A stretch of 64,000 bases of DNA from Methanomicrobiales archaeon (GTDB taxonomy: Archaea > Halobacteriota > Methanomicrobia > Methanomicrobiales > Methanospirillaceae). A program made the position numbers and the translations under genes. The notes beneath the pieces were generated by a model that ran no database searches, had not been told where the DNA came from, and saw only the letters and a program-made list of their open reading frames with translations. Positions 34,469-44,349 of the stretch are shown one piece after another. Position 1 is the stretch's first letter; each line of letters begins with the position of its first letter. Location: NCBI GenBank assembly GCA_012729535.1, contig JAAYCY010000009.1, positions 1-64,000 on the forward strand, in the 5' to 3' direction.

Positions 34469-35049
34469 GATGATGCCTCCATGATCCTGAATTGTTCTTC
34501 TACCAATGGAGACACATCTTCAGGCAGAGTATTTTCACTGGCCACAAACCAGAACCTCCCTTCATGGAAATTCTGTTTTTTCACCTTGAAACCTTCAGGG
34601 CAGATAACCTGTAGAGAATAAATCAGATCTTTAAATAAGCTCTCCGTTGGATCAGCAACCGCAAGAGTTTCTATGGTTTCCAGACTATTTTCTTCCGAAG
34701 AATTGATTTCAATGGTAAACCGGTCAGGTTGTAAAATCCTGTCCTTTCCATATTTTTTCCACAGGATCAAGAGAAGATCTGCCAGATAAGTCTCATCAGC
34801 GATTGAAAGAATAATTTTTTGTTCATTATATGTCACGCCGGCCAGGTCTGAAACAGTGATTTTACGAGGTACCGTCCGGGTGATCCCAACCGCGATGAAA
34901 ATTGGTACAGCGGGATCGATGAATATCCTGATCTTATCAAGGACTTTGAGCAGGTTATGATCAGTAATAACCGTTGATGCTATCCGACGATATAGTGCCC
35001 CTCCAACAGGTTCAGTTGAGGATACCTCAAAATATTCCAGCGTTGACAT
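34465..35049 (-). CDS. mmp17: Methanogenesis marker protein 17
   Basis: This 194-residue protein shows the marker-17 pattern: PIFIAVGITRTVPRKITVSDLAGV, given in part, and IILSIADETYLADLLLILWKKYGKDRI, of which ADETYLADLLLILW is the core. The family is restricted to methane-cycling archaea and is a component of the methyl-coenzyme M reductase activation complex. It lies 5 bases after the mmp15 stop and overlaps mmp7. The C-terminal half is less conserved and richer in aromatic residues. Confidence 0.88.
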   Translation of the reverse strand: MSTLEYFEVSSTEPVGGALYRRIASTVITDHNLLKVLDKIRIFIDPAVPIFIAVGITRTVPRKITVSDLAGVTYNEQKIILSIADETYLADLLLILWKKYGKDRILQPDRFTIEINSSEENSLETIETLAVADPTESLFKDLIYSLQVICPEGFKVKKQNFHEGRFWFVASENTLPEDVSPLVEEQFRIMEASS

Positions 35050-35054
35050 GCCAA

Positions 35055-36296
35055 TCAGTTCTTCTCCACGTATCCGGATGCTAACAGGGCAGCACCGACT
35101 GATCCGATGTACTGTGAATGGTGTGGAACTACAATTTCAGTCTGGAGCAGGTTACCCATAGCCCTTACCAGCCCCTGAATCAGGGACGTACCACCAACCA
35201 TTACCACCGGCTCTTTGATGTCAATTTCCTGGAGTTGCTGTTCAAAAACCTGCTCAGCAACCGAGTGACAGGCTGCTGCAGCAACATCCTCCTTTGAATG
35301 ACCCTCGGCAAGAGCATTGACTAGACTTTGTGTTCCAAACACGATACAATAACTGTTCATCGGGACATCCTCACCCATACCTTTCATTGCGAGAGGCCCC
35401 AGTTCAGTTATATCCACTCCCAGTCGTTTCGCAGTCATCTCAAGGAATCTTCCCGAAGCACCTGCACAAATGCCACCCATGGTAAAAGTTCCCGGAATTC
35501 CATCCAGAACAGATATCGCCTTGTTGTCCATACCTCCGATATCAATCACCGTGGAAGAACCATGTTGACAATCTGCAAGGAACACCGCTCCTTTGCTGTT
35601 TACGGTCAGTTCTTCCTGGATAAGGTCGGCCTTGGCATGTTCGCCGATAAGAAACCGGCCATAACCGGTTGTACCTATGGCATCAAGATCTTCCCTTTTT
35701 ACTCCGGCTTCTTCAAGAGCCAGGACGATGACATCATCGGCGCTTTGCAGTACCTCGGTTGTCGGACGCCACCCGGTTCCAATAATCTCGTTATCCTGCA
35801 TGATAACCGCCTTTGTCGTGGAAGAACCTGAATCCACTCCCATGGTAAGCCCGGTCTGACGTTCACGGGCAAGAAGGGCACGACGACGAGCGATAGTAGT
35901 CAGGGCTTCCATCCGGGTAAGAAGAGTTCCGGATGTCGTTCGTTCAGTAAAGGAATAACTCACAACCGGTAGTCTTGAATGTTCATGGATGTACCGGCGA
36001 AGTTCATTCCTGACAATGGCTGCTTCTGCACACCTGAAACAGGAGGCGATAAAAACACCATCAGCTTCTGCAACACCCTGTACAAGTGCAACAGCTCTGG
36101 CTATGGCAAGTTTTAGATCACCAGACCTGACATCAAGCCCAAAATCCTTAAAATTTCTCCTGATATCCGCAAGTGACAGGTCAGGGAAGAAAACCTCGGC
36201 ACCTACAGCTTCTGCAGCGGTATAAATTTCCTTCTGAACCCCGGAATACTCAGGCCCACAGGAAAGCTGTGCAATACGAACTGTTTCACCGGTCAT
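35055..36296 (-). CDS. mmp15: Methanogenesis marker protein 15 (BcrA/HgdC-type ATPase)
   Basis: This 413-residue protein has a short N-terminal domain (to about 140; [14 protein letters not shown]) and an ASKHA-fold ATPase domain of the BcrA/BadF/HgdC type. [15 protein letters not shown] near residue 152 is the phosphate loop, and [12 protein letters not shown] near residue 250 is the second. Both cysteines that hold the [4Fe-4S] cluster between two subunits in HgdC-type activators are there: [13 protein letters not shown] and NSYCIVFG. It is therefore likely an ATP-driven electron-donating activator, fitting a role in preparing the reductase or its cofactors. It overlaps mmp5 by four bases. 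Confidence 0.9.
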   Translation of the reverse strand: MTGETVRIAQLSCGPEYSGVQKEIYTAAEAVGAEVFFPDLSLADIRRNFKDFGLDVRSGDLKLAIARAVALVQGVAEADGVFIASCFRCAEAAIVRNELRRYIHEHSRLPVVSYSFTERTTSGTLLTRMEALTTIARRRALLARERQTGLTMGVDSGSSTTKAVIMQDNEIIGTGWRPTTEVLQSADDVIVLALEEAGVKREDLDAIGTTGYGRFLIGEHAKADLIQEELTVNSKGAVFLADCQHGSSTVIDIGGMDNKAISVLDGIPGTFTMGGICAGASGRFLEMTAKRLGVDITELGPLAMKGMGEDVPMNSYCIVFGTQSLVNALAEGHSKEDVAAAACHSVAEQVFEQQLQEIDIKEPVVMVGGTSLIQGLVRAMGNLLQTEIVVPHHSQYIGSVGAALLASGYVEKN

Positions 36297-36739
36297 GCTG
36301 CACCTGCAAGTCCTTTTAAGAAATCCCGGACTTTTCTTACAAATATAATCCCTTCTTCCTCATCAGCCGGATAATCCAGTTCAAGAACCGGGATTTCTTT
36401 TTGTTTTACCAGGAACTCCACCAGTTCATCAGTACGTGCACACCCCATGCATCCAAAGGCAAAATCAGGATTATTTACAATAATTGCTGCTTCAGCCCGG
36501 TCAAGAAGCGGGCCAAAAAGGGACATCCTACCCCTGACTCCGGATGGAACTTCTACTGCAGCCCACCTAAGACCCTTCTTCGCATCATCGGGTGTCATCT
36601 GAAGAGGAGGTGAATCAAGTCCGGCAGTCTGGACACGTTCACGAATTGAAAGAGCTGTTCCTAGAGGTTTGTGGCCAAACCGTGCTACAAGGTCTGAAAG
36701 TATAAGGCTGGTAGCAGGATAAATAAACACTTCTGCCAT
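36293..36739 (-). CDS. mmp5: Methanogenesis marker protein 5
   Basis: This 148-residue protein contains the C-x2-C motif [15 protein letters not shown] near residue 95, which may bind a metal or cluster, and [13 protein letters not shown] near residue 120. It matches marker protein 5 of methanogens in size, order and neighbours. The molecular role is not established. It starts directly after mmp6 (adjacent bases) and ends in an ATGA overlap with mmp15. Confidence 0.88.
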   Translation of the reverse strand: MAEVFIYPATSLILSDLVARFGHKPLGTALSIRERVQTAGLDSPPLQMTPDDAKKGLRWAAVEVPSGVRGRMSLFGPLLDRAEAAIIVNNPDFAFGCMGCARTDELVEFLVKQKEIPVLELDYPADEEEGIIFVRKVRDFLKGLAGAA

Positions 36740-37195
36740 TCAGGCCTCCTGGTCAATCAATTCCATAAGTCGCTCCACACAAAGTCCATCCGATCCTTTC
36801 TTTTTGGTTTTTTCTGCAGCGGGTTCTGATGAATCATCCAGTTTTTCAATTCCGACTGCAATTCTCCGGATAAATCCCATCTCGTATTCATGTCCAAAAT
36901 AGCCAGGTCGTGCACCCCCAAGATTTGCCCTGCATCTTCGGGGATCTCCGGGGGGAAAACCCCTGTCTTTCACATAGATATGAGCTGGATCGAGTGCTCT
37001 TATATGGGCAACAACCCGCTCAACCTCCTCTTCTGGTCCAGTAACCTGAAGACCAAAACAGGTCTCCTTTATCATAACTCCTCCTGACACTTCATAACCC
37101 CGGGCAGCAATATCATCAGGTGTTGCTTTGTACGATTCCACAAAGACATATTTTGTAACGGTTCCGGCATATAGCGGAGGCAAAATTTCTTTCAC
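36740..37195 (-). CDS. mmp6: Methanogenesis marker protein 6
   Basis: This 151-residue protein shows the marker-6 sequence: YAGTVTKYVFVESYKATPDDI in part, GVMIKETCFGLQVTGP, and the Cys/Arg/Gly-rich PPGDPRRCRANLGGARPGYFG near residue 85. Its function is not known; its constant position in this cluster links it to methyl-coenzyme M reductase maturation. It overlaps the mmp3 stop by four bases. The last 20 residues are polar and may be disordered. Confidence 0.9.
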   Translation of the reverse strand: MKEILPPLYAGTVTKYVFVESYKATPDDIAARGYEVSGGVMIKETCFGLQVTGPEEEVERVVAHIRALDPAHIYVKDRGFPPGDPRRCRANLGGARPGYFGHEYEMGFIRRIAVGIEKLDDSSEPAAEKTKKKGSDGLCVERLMELIDQEA

Positions 37196-38715
37196 TGCCT
37201 CACCTCCTTGAAATACACCATTTCTCCTTCTTCAAGACCTGCAATTTTATCCATTTCAAGTACAGTTCCTATCATGTTTGTCCCTGAAAATGGTTCAGAA
37301 GTCGGGCCAAATTCTGATGATGCTACTGATCTGACTCCCACAATTCCAACTCCCTTACATGAATCATTGGTCATCGCCAGGACTGCCCCATCAACTCCTA
37401 AAACAGGAATATTTTCAGGCATTACATTAACGGTCTTTGGAATATTAGTTTTGAAAAGAGTCACCTCATCAAAGGAAAAGAGCATCGGAATTTTACCGAT
37501 AGCATGGTACTTCAAACCGGTAACCTCCCGGAATATCCTGCAGGTACTGGGTGCTTTTTCATCATCCAGAGTTATCGCAATCACCTGATTATCAGGAATA
37601 GTACATACATTCACCGAACCATTTGCCAGCACCTCAAGGGTATGAACAGGTTTTTGTGCGATAACAATCCGGTTCTGTTCATCGACATCAGGAATCAGGG
37701 TAATTTTTGCACCTTCTGCCTGGCGGCGGGCATCTGCCAGGGACAATCCGACCAGATCAAACCTGGCCGGTTCAATCTTTGTCAGCAGGCGATCCCCTTC
37801 CCTGGCAATTCTGCATAGTTCAATGCCGGAAACGACATTTCCAACAACAGTATGACCAAGACTTCGGGGAAGGTCCTGAATATAGATATAAATAGATCCG
37901 CGTTTTTTACCAGAAGTTCGCATCAGGACTGTTCCTTCTTTTCTGGCATCACACAGTTCGTTTGGAACATCAGTCCCGGCAAGAACATCACACCTGATAT
38001 GATTGCTCAGTCTTTTATCCACGGTGTACACAGAATTCTGGAGAGCAAGAAGCATCAGATCAACACTCTCTGCAGTGTGGGGATCATACTTTTCTACCAT
38101 GACCCCCTCTGCCAGGATGTGAACATACGTCACCAGGTGCATTCCTTCTTCAAGAAGGAGAGACCCATCAGTGGTTGTCTGCACATCTGATGACTCTGCA
38201 AAGGATATTACCGGCTCAACAGAGATAATATGGTCATTTTCAGAAAGCCGGTCCATTACTCCCATTCCAGAAATGATCCGTGCAATAACCCCTCCTTCCT
38301 TTGGCCCCCCATGATCAGCTACATGGGTTTTCCTGCAGAGTACCAGAAATGATCTGTCAGGATCATACCCACCGCAACCGAGTGCAACATCCCCCCGGTC
38401 ATATCGGGATGATCTTCTGGATGGGGCAAAAGAAGAAGAGAAAGGACCAAAACTTGCTGCCTGCACATCAATCCATCCGGATTTTATTCCGGAAAGACCT
38501 GATAAAATTTCATTAGCTTTTGTATCTGGAACCGTTTCAACAACAATCTCGCCAGCAGATGTTTTTAACAGGAATTCTCTCGTTTCTGAACGGCTGACGG
38601 TAACCGGACGGATAATACCTATTGAAAGATCAGGATTCCGATCAGGAAGAACATCGTCAACAGTCGAACCATCAGGAGTTGTGATTATTTTTCCATCTAT
38701 ATGGATTGTGGGCAT
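37192..38715 (-). CDS. mmp3: Methanogenesis marker protein 3
   Basis: This 507-residue protein begins MPTIHIDGKIITTPDGSTVDD and has VALGCGGYDPDRSFLVLCRK near residue 110. A long middle part is peptidyl-prolyl-isomerase-like (GSIYIYIQDLPRSLGHTVVGNV, shown here as its two halves in one motif region). Cyclophilin-like domains are known in Mmp3. It is a subunit of the methyl-coenzyme M reductase activation complex. I choose the ATG at 38715 over a GTG 6 bases upstream because AGGGG lies at the right distance for the ATG. It follows atwA after 12 bases. Confidence 0.9.
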   Translation of the reverse strand: MPTIHIDGKIITTPDGSTVDDVLPDRNPDLSIGIIRPVTVSRSETREFLLKTSAGEIVVETVPDTKANEILSGLSGIKSGWIDVQAASFGPFSSSFAPSRRSSRYDRGDVALGCGGYDPDRSFLVLCRKTHVADHGGPKEGGVIARIISGMGVMDRLSENDHIISVEPVISFAESSDVQTTTDGSLLLEEGMHLVTYVHILAEGVMVEKYDPHTAESVDLMLLALQNSVYTVDKRLSNHIRCDVLAGTDVPNELCDARKEGTVLMRTSGKKRGSIYIYIQDLPRSLGHTVVGNVVSGIELCRIAREGDRLLTKIEPARFDLVGLSLADARRQAEGAKITLIPDVDEQNRIVIAQKPVHTLEVLANGSVNVCTIPDNQVIAITLDDEKAPSTCRIFREVTGLKYHAIGKIPMLFSFDEVTLFKTNIPKTVNVMPENIPVLGVDGAVLAMTNDSCKGVGIVGVRSVASSEFGPTSEPFSGTNMIGTVLEMDKIAGLEEGEMVYFKEVRQ

Positions 38716-38727
38716 CTCCACCCCTTT

Positions 38728-40332
38728 TTATTCGTTAGCCATTCGTTCCCGTTCCTGCTCGGTTACTTCTTCGAGCACCTCGGCAGTGGGCCCGATTTTT
38801 ACAATCTTTCCAAACCGCATCAGGGCACATCTGTCACAGATGTCCCTGACAAAGTCCATGTCATGGGAGACGACAATGAAAGTCTCTTCCATCTCTTCCC
38901 GTGCATGCATAATAGAATGCTTGACATCAACCTTTGTTATCGGATCCATTGTCCCAGTCGGTTCATCTAATACAACAATATGTGGTTCACGAATAAGAAC
39001 CTGGGCAAGAGCTACCCGGTGGCGTTCTCCTTCACTTAAGGTGGAGGGCAGCCGTTCAAGAACCTCCCGTGCTTTTTCCTCTGTAAATCCTGCCATCTTA
39101 AGAGTTATTATGGCTTTTCTCATCGCCAGTTCTTTTGGATATTCAAGACCAATGGCATCAGTCAGGTTATCAAGAATGGTCCGGTGGGGAAAGAGATCAT
39201 ATTCCTGATGTAAAAGTCCAATATATTGTTTGGCACGTCCACGGAGATCAAAACCTGGTTTCGTCATATCCACAAAGTCTTCACCCACCAAAACTACCAG
39301 ATCTCCACTGGTAGGTTCTATTATTCCAGCTATCATCTTTGAAAGGGTAGTTTTTCCTGCCCCTGAAGTTCCGATAATCCCAAAAATCTCTTTATGGTAA
39401 ACCTCAAAACTAACCAGATCGACAGCTTTGATAAGACCCCTGTCTACGGAGATATAACGCTTTGTAAGTTCCCTTGTCTTGAGAATCTCTTTTCCAAGTT
39501 CGACTTCACAAAACTTCTCAAGATCTGAGAAACCCTCCATAAATACCTGAATAACTTCATCAGGAGTCCCAATCTTTTTTATTTCGCCATTCTCAAGAAG
39601 AACTGCCCGGGTCACAACATCTTCAAGAATTTGGGTGAAGTGAGAAGTCACCACCATGGACATTTCAGTATTTTTTGCTGCTTCCTCAAGCATCTGGTGA
39701 ACCAGATTCGCTGTTTTTGGATCAAGTGTACCAGTCGGCTCGTCGGCAAACAGACAAAATGGTTCCTTTGCAAGTTGTCGTGCCAGGACAACACGCTGTT
39801 TTTCACCCCCTGAAAGGTCGCGTGCAATATGCATCATCCGGTGTGAAAGATGAACCTGATCGATAAGATCGGCAGCACGCCCAATGGCTTTTCCAGCGGG
39901 GTATCCTACATCATCAAGTGCGCGGAGCACATTATCAATAACCCGGTCATTTCCATACAATGCAAACGTCCGCTGAAACATGATAGCATTCCGCTTCATG
40001 ATCCGTCGTTTAAGCGCTTCATTTTCCGGAGCCCAGAAATCTATGTCCCGGGCTGACATCTTTGCTCCACATACAGGACAGGCCTCACCTGCATGACTTT
40101 GAACAGTCACATATTCACATGAATCGCATACTGCCATATGATAGATTATTTTCCCTGAAGTTGGTGGTTCATCCACACCCCGGAGAAGATGCATAAAAAC
40201 AGTTTTCCCGGCACCGCTTCTGCCAATGATACCAAGTATTTCTCCTTCCTTAAGTGTGAAGGAAATATTTTTCAGGACCTCCTTTCCGTTAAAGGCCATC
40301 GTTAGGTTATCAACCGTGATCAGGGGTTTCAT
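38728..40332 (-). CDS. atwA: Methyl-coenzyme M reductase system component A2 (ABC ATPase)
   Basis: This 534-residue soluble protein is a tandem ABC ATPase without membrane segments. The first domain has Walker A GRSGAGKT near residue 38, a zinc-ribbon insert with CDSC and CPVC (about 68-87), and the signature [15 protein letters not shown] near residue 200 with FADEPTG. The second has Walker [10 protein letters not shown] near residue 325 and [15 protein letters not shown] with [11 protein letters not shown]. Component A2 hydrolyses ATP in the reductive activation of Ni(I) in methyl-coenzyme M reductase. It is the first gene of the mmp run and should set transcription of the whole block. Confidence 0.93.
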   Translation of the reverse strand: MKPLITVDNLTMAFNGKEVLKNISFTLKEGEILGIIGRSGAGKTVFMHLLRGVDEPPTSGKIIYHMAVCDSCEYVTVQSHAGEACPVCGAKMSARDIDFWAPENEALKRRIMKRNAIMFQRTFALYGNDRVIDNVLRALDDVGYPAGKAIGRAADLIDQVHLSHRMMHIARDLSGGEKQRVVLARQLAKEPFCLFADEPTGTLDPKTANLVHQMLEEAAKNTEMSMVVTSHFTQILEDVVTRAVLLENGEIKKIGTPDEVIQVFMEGFSDLEKFCEVELGKEILKTRELTKRYISVDRGLIKAVDLVSFEVYHKEIFGIIGTSGAGKTTLSKMIAGIIEPTSGDLVVLVGEDFVDMTKPGFDLRGRAKQYIGLLHQEYDLFPHRTILDNLTDAIGLEYPKELAMRKAIITLKMAGFTEEKAREVLERLPSTLSEGERHRVALAQVLIREPHIVVLDEPTGTMDPITKVDVKHSIMHAREEMEETFIVVSHDMDFVRDICDRCALMRFGKIVKIGPTAEVLEEVTEQERERMANE

Positions 40333-40430
40333 CTTACAAACACCTTTCGTAAGGTATTGTTAGCACTGCTGCCTTTTACATGTTTATTTCTAAAGACGAA
40401 ATTTCACGATCGGCAATCCAATTAGACTAA

Positions 40431-41246
40431 TCAGATGTTTTCTATGGCAGAATGAATTATATCCAGTACTTCACGAAGGTCTCTGATCCGGTATCCGGCT
40501 GCCCGAACCAGTTCTGCAGGCTTATCTGATGACTGCTGATCAGAAAGAATTGCTATGTCTGATGCCCTCATTGCCCTAAGATCATTAATTGAATCTCCGA
40601 CCATTATTACGAGATCATACTGACCTTTTAAATCCCTGACTATCTGCTCCTTTACTGTGGGTGTCGCAACACCAAACACTCTGTTCCGGGGAATTCCCAG
40701 ATAGTCAGCCATCCTCTCCAACTTTGTTTCACGGTCCCCGGAAGCGATGTATGCAAAAATACCTTTCTGATGCAGGGCACTTATTGTCTCTTTTGCACCA
40801 GGAAAAGGTGTTCCCCCTGCAGTAACCGTAAATTCTATCATCCGAAGACCGGTGTGGACAATAATTCCGTTATTAAGGGCAACAATCTCTTCGCTCTTTA
40901 TCTTGTTCCAGATTACCCGCATACATTCCTGGATATCGAGGATCTTCGCGTTCTGATCATCCTCAAGAATTTGTCTTATTGTATCCTTTTCAATAACTTT
41001 CCTCGTGCAGGAGATACCAAATCCAATCTTCATCGTGCGCAAATATTCAGATAACAGCCGGTCAGGATCTGTTTTGATAAAATCCCAGGAATGACCATGA
41101 AGAACACACAAAACCCTGTCAGGGTCTTCAAAAGTAAGCATTGTTGTCTCTACTTCATCGAGTAATTCTCCATTGAGAACGTTTTTTGCCATACGGAATG
41201 TATGAAGCAGTGTTCCGGCGCTATCAAAAACTACGGCGGTTGCCAT
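40431..41246 (-). CDS. HAD-superfamily protein with DxA in motif I
   Basis: This 271-residue protein has HAD motif I as VVFDSAGTLLHTF at residues 5-17, so the second acidic residue of DxD is Ala. Motif II is YIASGDRETK near residue 180 and motif III/IV VIMVGDSINDLRAMRASDIAIL near residue 220, shown in part (GDSINDLRAM). An unusual cap of about 130 residues with several Cys lies between motifs I and II. DxA occurs in phosphonatases, whereas normal phosphatases use DxD. The divergent position next to the RuBisCO genes hints at phosphosugar metabolism, but this is weak. It might be non-catalytic or a phosphonatase-type enzyme. Confidence 0.75.
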   Translation of the reverse strand: MATAVVFDSAGTLLHTFRMAKNVLNGELLDEVETTMLTFEDPDRVLCVLHGHSWDFIKTDPDRLLSEYLRTMKIGFGISCTRKVIEKDTIRQILEDDQNAKILDIQECMRVIWNKIKSEEIVALNNGIIVHTGLRMIEFTVTAGGTPFPGAKETISALHQKGIFAYIASGDRETKLERMADYLGIPRNRVFGVATPTVKEQIVRDLKGQYDLVIMVGDSINDLRAMRASDIAILSDQQSSDKPAELVRAAGYRIRDLREVLDIIHSAIENI

Positions 41247-41357
41247 TGAAGATCATACCAGTTATATCTTAAAATATTAGATATGATTACCCTTTGCCAG
41301 AGTCTTGTTTTTTTATGAACCAAGAGTTATTTTGGATGGAAAAAAAGAGAGTGAATT

Positions 41358-42314
41358 ATGATTGTTGAGGAGACTGCACAGAAGATCCGGACAATGGAGA
41401 TACGTGGAGCAGGCAGAATTGCCCGTGCTGCAGCTCAGGCACTTCTTGAGTATTCACGAAATCTCCATGATAGAGATCTTGCAGGGTACTGCCGGGAGAT
41501 CCAAAGAGCAGCAGATCTTCTGGTATCCACGCGCCCAACAGCGGTATCCCTCCCAAATGCAATAAACCTCGTAATAAAACCACTTATGAACGAATCAGTG
41601 GTTGAGGTAGCATGGAAAAATCTTGAAGAACGTGCATCAGGGTTTATCAAACGTTCTGAAGATGCGGTGTCCATAATCGGGGCATTAGGAGCCAGGAATA
41701 TCAGGGACGGAGATATTATTTTGACTCATTGTAATTCAGAAGCAGCTCTTGCATGTATTCTGAATGCTCACCAGCAGGGAATGAATATCGAAGTCTATGC
41801 GACAGAAGTTAGGCCCAGGAACCAGGGACATATCACCATTAAAACCTTGTCAGATGCAGGAATAAAAACGAATTTTATCGTAGATTCAGCAGCCCGCCAT
41901 TTCATGAAGGAAGTGGACCTTTGTATAACCGGTGCTGATGCCATCACTGTTAACGGCTCTGTTATCAATAAAATCGGGACTTCACAGATTGCCCTTGCAG
42001 CCCATGAATCGCGGGTTAGCTTTATTGTTGCAGCAGAGACCTACAAGTTTGCACCCCGCACCATTCTGGGAGAAAGAATACTGATTGAAGAACGCACACC
42101 AGATGAGATCCTGCCACCAGAAATGAGATCAGAACTAAGGAATGTAACCGTTAGAAACCCTACTTTTGATGTCACTCCTGCCGATTATGTTGACCTTATC
42201 ATCACCGAAGCAGGAGTTTATCCTCCTGAAATGGCATACACGGTAATAAAGGAACAACTCAACTGGGACAACGCTGATTTGAGTACAGATTACCCCTATT
42301 GTGAGGAAGAATAA
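41358..42314 (+). CDS. Ribose-1,5-bisphosphate isomerase
   Basis: This 318-residue member of the eIF-2B alpha/MTNA family converts ribose 1,5-bisphosphate to ribulose 1,5-bisphosphate. Conserved features are EIRGAGRIARAAAQALLEYS in the N-terminal helical domain, ILTHCNSEAAL with the catalytic Cys near residue 132, EVRPRNQGHITIKTL near residue 155 and DLCITGADAITVNG with the acidic residue near residue 195. It lies one base before rbcL in an evident operon, exactly as expected for the archaeal AMP salvage route. Confidence 0.93.
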   Translation: MIVEETAQKIRTMEIRGAGRIARAAAQALLEYSRNLHDRDLAGYCREIQRAADLLVSTRPTAVSLPNAINLVIKPLMNESVVEVAWKNLEERASGFIKRSEDAVSIIGALGARNIRDGDIILTHCNSEAALACILNAHQQGMNIEVYATEVRPRNQGHITIKTLSDAGIKTNFIVDSAARHFMKEVDLCITGADAITVNGSVINKIGTSQIALAAHESRVSFIVAAETYKFAPRTILGERILIEERTPDEILPPEMRSELRNVTVRNPTFDVTPADYVDLIITEAGVYPPEMAYTVIKEQLNWDNADLSTDYPYCEEE

Positions 42315-42315
42315 G

Positions 42316-43518
42316 ATGACAGACGTAACTGCGACCTACTATTTCAGACCAAAAGAGGGCATAAGCCCTGAATGGGCTGCACAAGCAATTGTAGAAGAGC
42401 AAACCACCGGTACCTGGACAGATATCGCTACCAGGCAGAATTATGTCAGGTATCTTGACGGAAAAATCGGACCGATAGTACCGTCAGGACAAGGATATAC
42501 CTGCACTATTTCTTATCCATCGGAAATATTTGAGCCTGGCAATATCCCCCAGTATCTCTCTGTCATTGCAGGCAATCTCTTTGGACTGTCAAAAATTGCA
42601 GCAGTACGGCTTCTTGATGTAGAATTTTCCCGCGATATTGTGCCCTATAAAGGTCCAAAATTCGGCATTGAGGGAGTTAGAAAACTGGTGGGAACCACTG
42701 ACAGGCCACATGTAGGGACAATCATAAAACCTAAAGTCGGGCTGAATCCCAGGGATACCGCCGAAGTAGCCTACGAAGCAGCGATTGGAGGAGTTGACCT
42801 TATAAAAGATGATGAGACCCTCACTGACCAGAAATTCTGCCCTTTGCAGGAGAGACTCCCACTTGTTATGGAGCAAATGGATCGGGTACGAAATGAGACC
42901 GGAAGGAAAGTACTCTATGCAGTGAACATTTCATCAGCAGGAGATCGGATCATAGAACGGGCACGGGCGGCAGTCAGAGCAGGGGCAAATATGCTTATGA
43001 TAGACGTACTGGTGTGCGGATTAGATGCTGTACGAGTGGTTGCCGAGGATCCGGGGATCAACCTGCCTATCCATGTCCACCGGACCATGCATGCCGCCAT
43101 GACCCGGAATAGCGAACATGGAATTGCAATGAGACCATTCTGCCGTATGGTCAGGATGCTTGGAGGCGATCAGCTTCATACCGGAACAGTATCAGGAAAA
43201 ATGGAACACGATGTATCTGAACTCAGGGGGGACAATCTTTCGCTGACTGAACCGTTTTTTGACCTGAAAGCTACATTCCCGGTTGCAAGCGGAGGACTTC
43301 ATCCGGGAGGAGCAGGAAAGGAGATCAAAATGCTCGGTCGTGATATCATCCTTCAGGCAGGGGGTGGAATCCATGGTCACCCGGATGGCACACGGGCTGG
43401 AGCAACAGCGATGAGACAGGCTGTTGACGCAGCGCTTGCCGGGATTGCCCCGGCAGATTATGCACAGGACCACCCGGAGCTGAAACGGGCACTGGATAAA
43501 TGGGGAATTGCAAACTGA
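42316..43518 (+). CDS. rbcL: Form III ribulose-1,5-bisphosphate carboxylase
   Basis: This 400-residue archaeal RuBisCO carboxylates ribulose 1,5-bisphosphate to two 3-phosphoglycerates, in nucleoside salvage rather than in a full Calvin cycle. Catalytic parts are visible: GTIIKPKVGL with Lys, VDLIKDDETLTDQ with the carbamylated Lys and the metal-binding Asp-Glu, HVHRTMH, loop 6 GTVSGKMEHD with Lys, and SGGLHPGG. Length is about 70 residues short of plant enzymes, as is usual for form III. The ATG at 42316 has GAGGAA upstream; an open extension to 42301 overlaps the isomerase gene and is rejected. It lies 5 bases before dapF. Confidence 0.95.
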   Translation: MTDVTATYYFRPKEGISPEWAAQAIVEEQTTGTWTDIATRQNYVRYLDGKIGPIVPSGQGYTCTISYPSEIFEPGNIPQYLSVIAGNLFGLSKIAAVRLLDVEFSRDIVPYKGPKFGIEGVRKLVGTTDRPHVGTIIKPKVGLNPRDTAEVAYEAAIGGVDLIKDDETLTDQKFCPLQERLPLVMEQMDRVRNETGRKVLYAVNISSAGDRIIERARAAVRAGANMLMIDVLVCGLDAVRVVAEDPGINLPIHVHRTMHAAMTRNSEHGIAMRPFCRMVRMLGGDQLHTGTVSGKMEHDVSELRGDNLSLTEPFFDLKATFPVASGGLHPGGAGKEIKMLGRDIILQAGGGIHGHPDGTRAGATAMRQAVDAALAGIAPADYAQDHPELKRALDKWGIAN

Positions 43519-43523
43519 TATAC

Positions 43524-44348
43524 ATGGAATTACCATTCGTAAAACTTCATGGAAATGGGAATGATTTCATCCTGATCGACGAATATTCCGGAGAGTTTAT
43601 ACCAGGCGAGATGAAGGCTCATTTTGCGGCCCTCTATTGTGACCGGAAATTCGGGATCGGGGGTGACGGAGTCCTGTTCCTTTTAAAAACAGAAGAGGGC
43701 ATAAGAATGCGCCTTTTTCAACCGGACGAAAGTGAAGCAGAGATGTGTGGGAACGGGATCAGATGTCTTGCCAAATATGCCTTTGATAAAGGATACATTA
43801 CAAGTCCATGCACAATTGAAACCATGGCAGGACCGGTAACCGTGAAGATGGAATATGATGAGGATGGAGACTTCATGGCCGAAGTAGAGATGACACCACC
43901 CATCTTTGAATCATCCGGTGTCCCTGCAAAAGGATCGGGAGACTTTCATGAAATTATTAGCGGATACGAAGTATATGCCGTTAATACCGGAGTTCCCCAT
44001 GCAGTAATATTTGTCCGTGATCTTGAAATGGTGGATATCGGAAAGGTTGCACCACCAATTCGGTCAAGCACATTCTTCCCACAGGGTGCAAATGTAAACT
44101 TTGTTCAGATTACAGAACAGAACACAATAAAAATCCGGACCTTTGAGCGAGGAGTTGAGGGTGAAACACTCTCATGCGGAACCGGGGCTACTGCTTCTGC
44201 AGCCATTGCCAACCGGTTGAAAAAGACCGGCGATATTATCGAGGTTGAGACTATAGGCGGGCCACTTACTATTACCATAAAAGAAGGAACATACATGAAG
44301 GGACCTGCAGAAACTGTTTTTTCCGGGATTTTAAAACTAGAAAGCTAA
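43524..44348 (+). CDS. dapF: Diaminopimelate epimerase
   Basis: This 274-residue enzyme interconverts LL- and meso-diaminopimelate for lysine synthesis. The two catalytic cysteines are in EMCGNGIRCLAKY near residue 73 and LSCGTGATAS near residue 217, and the start MELPFVKLHGNGNDFILID is typical. I start at the ATG at 43524 because the frame upstream runs into the end of rbcL without similarity. It follows rbcL after 5 bases although the two pathways are unrelated. No other lysine gene is in the window. Confidence 0.93.
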   Translation: MELPFVKLHGNGNDFILIDEYSGEFIPGEMKAHFAALYCDRKFGIGGDGVLFLLKTEEGIRMRLFQPDESEAEMCGNGIRCLAKYAFDKGYITSPCTIETMAGPVTVKMEYDEDGDFMAEVEMTPPIFESSGVPAKGSGDFHEIISGYEVYAVNTGVPHAVIFVRDLEMVDIGKVAPPIRSSTFFPQGANVNFVQITEQNTIKIRTFERGVEGETLSCGTGATASAAIANRLKKTGDIIEVETIGGPLTITIKEGTYMKGPAETVFSGILKLES

Positions 44349-44349
44349 T

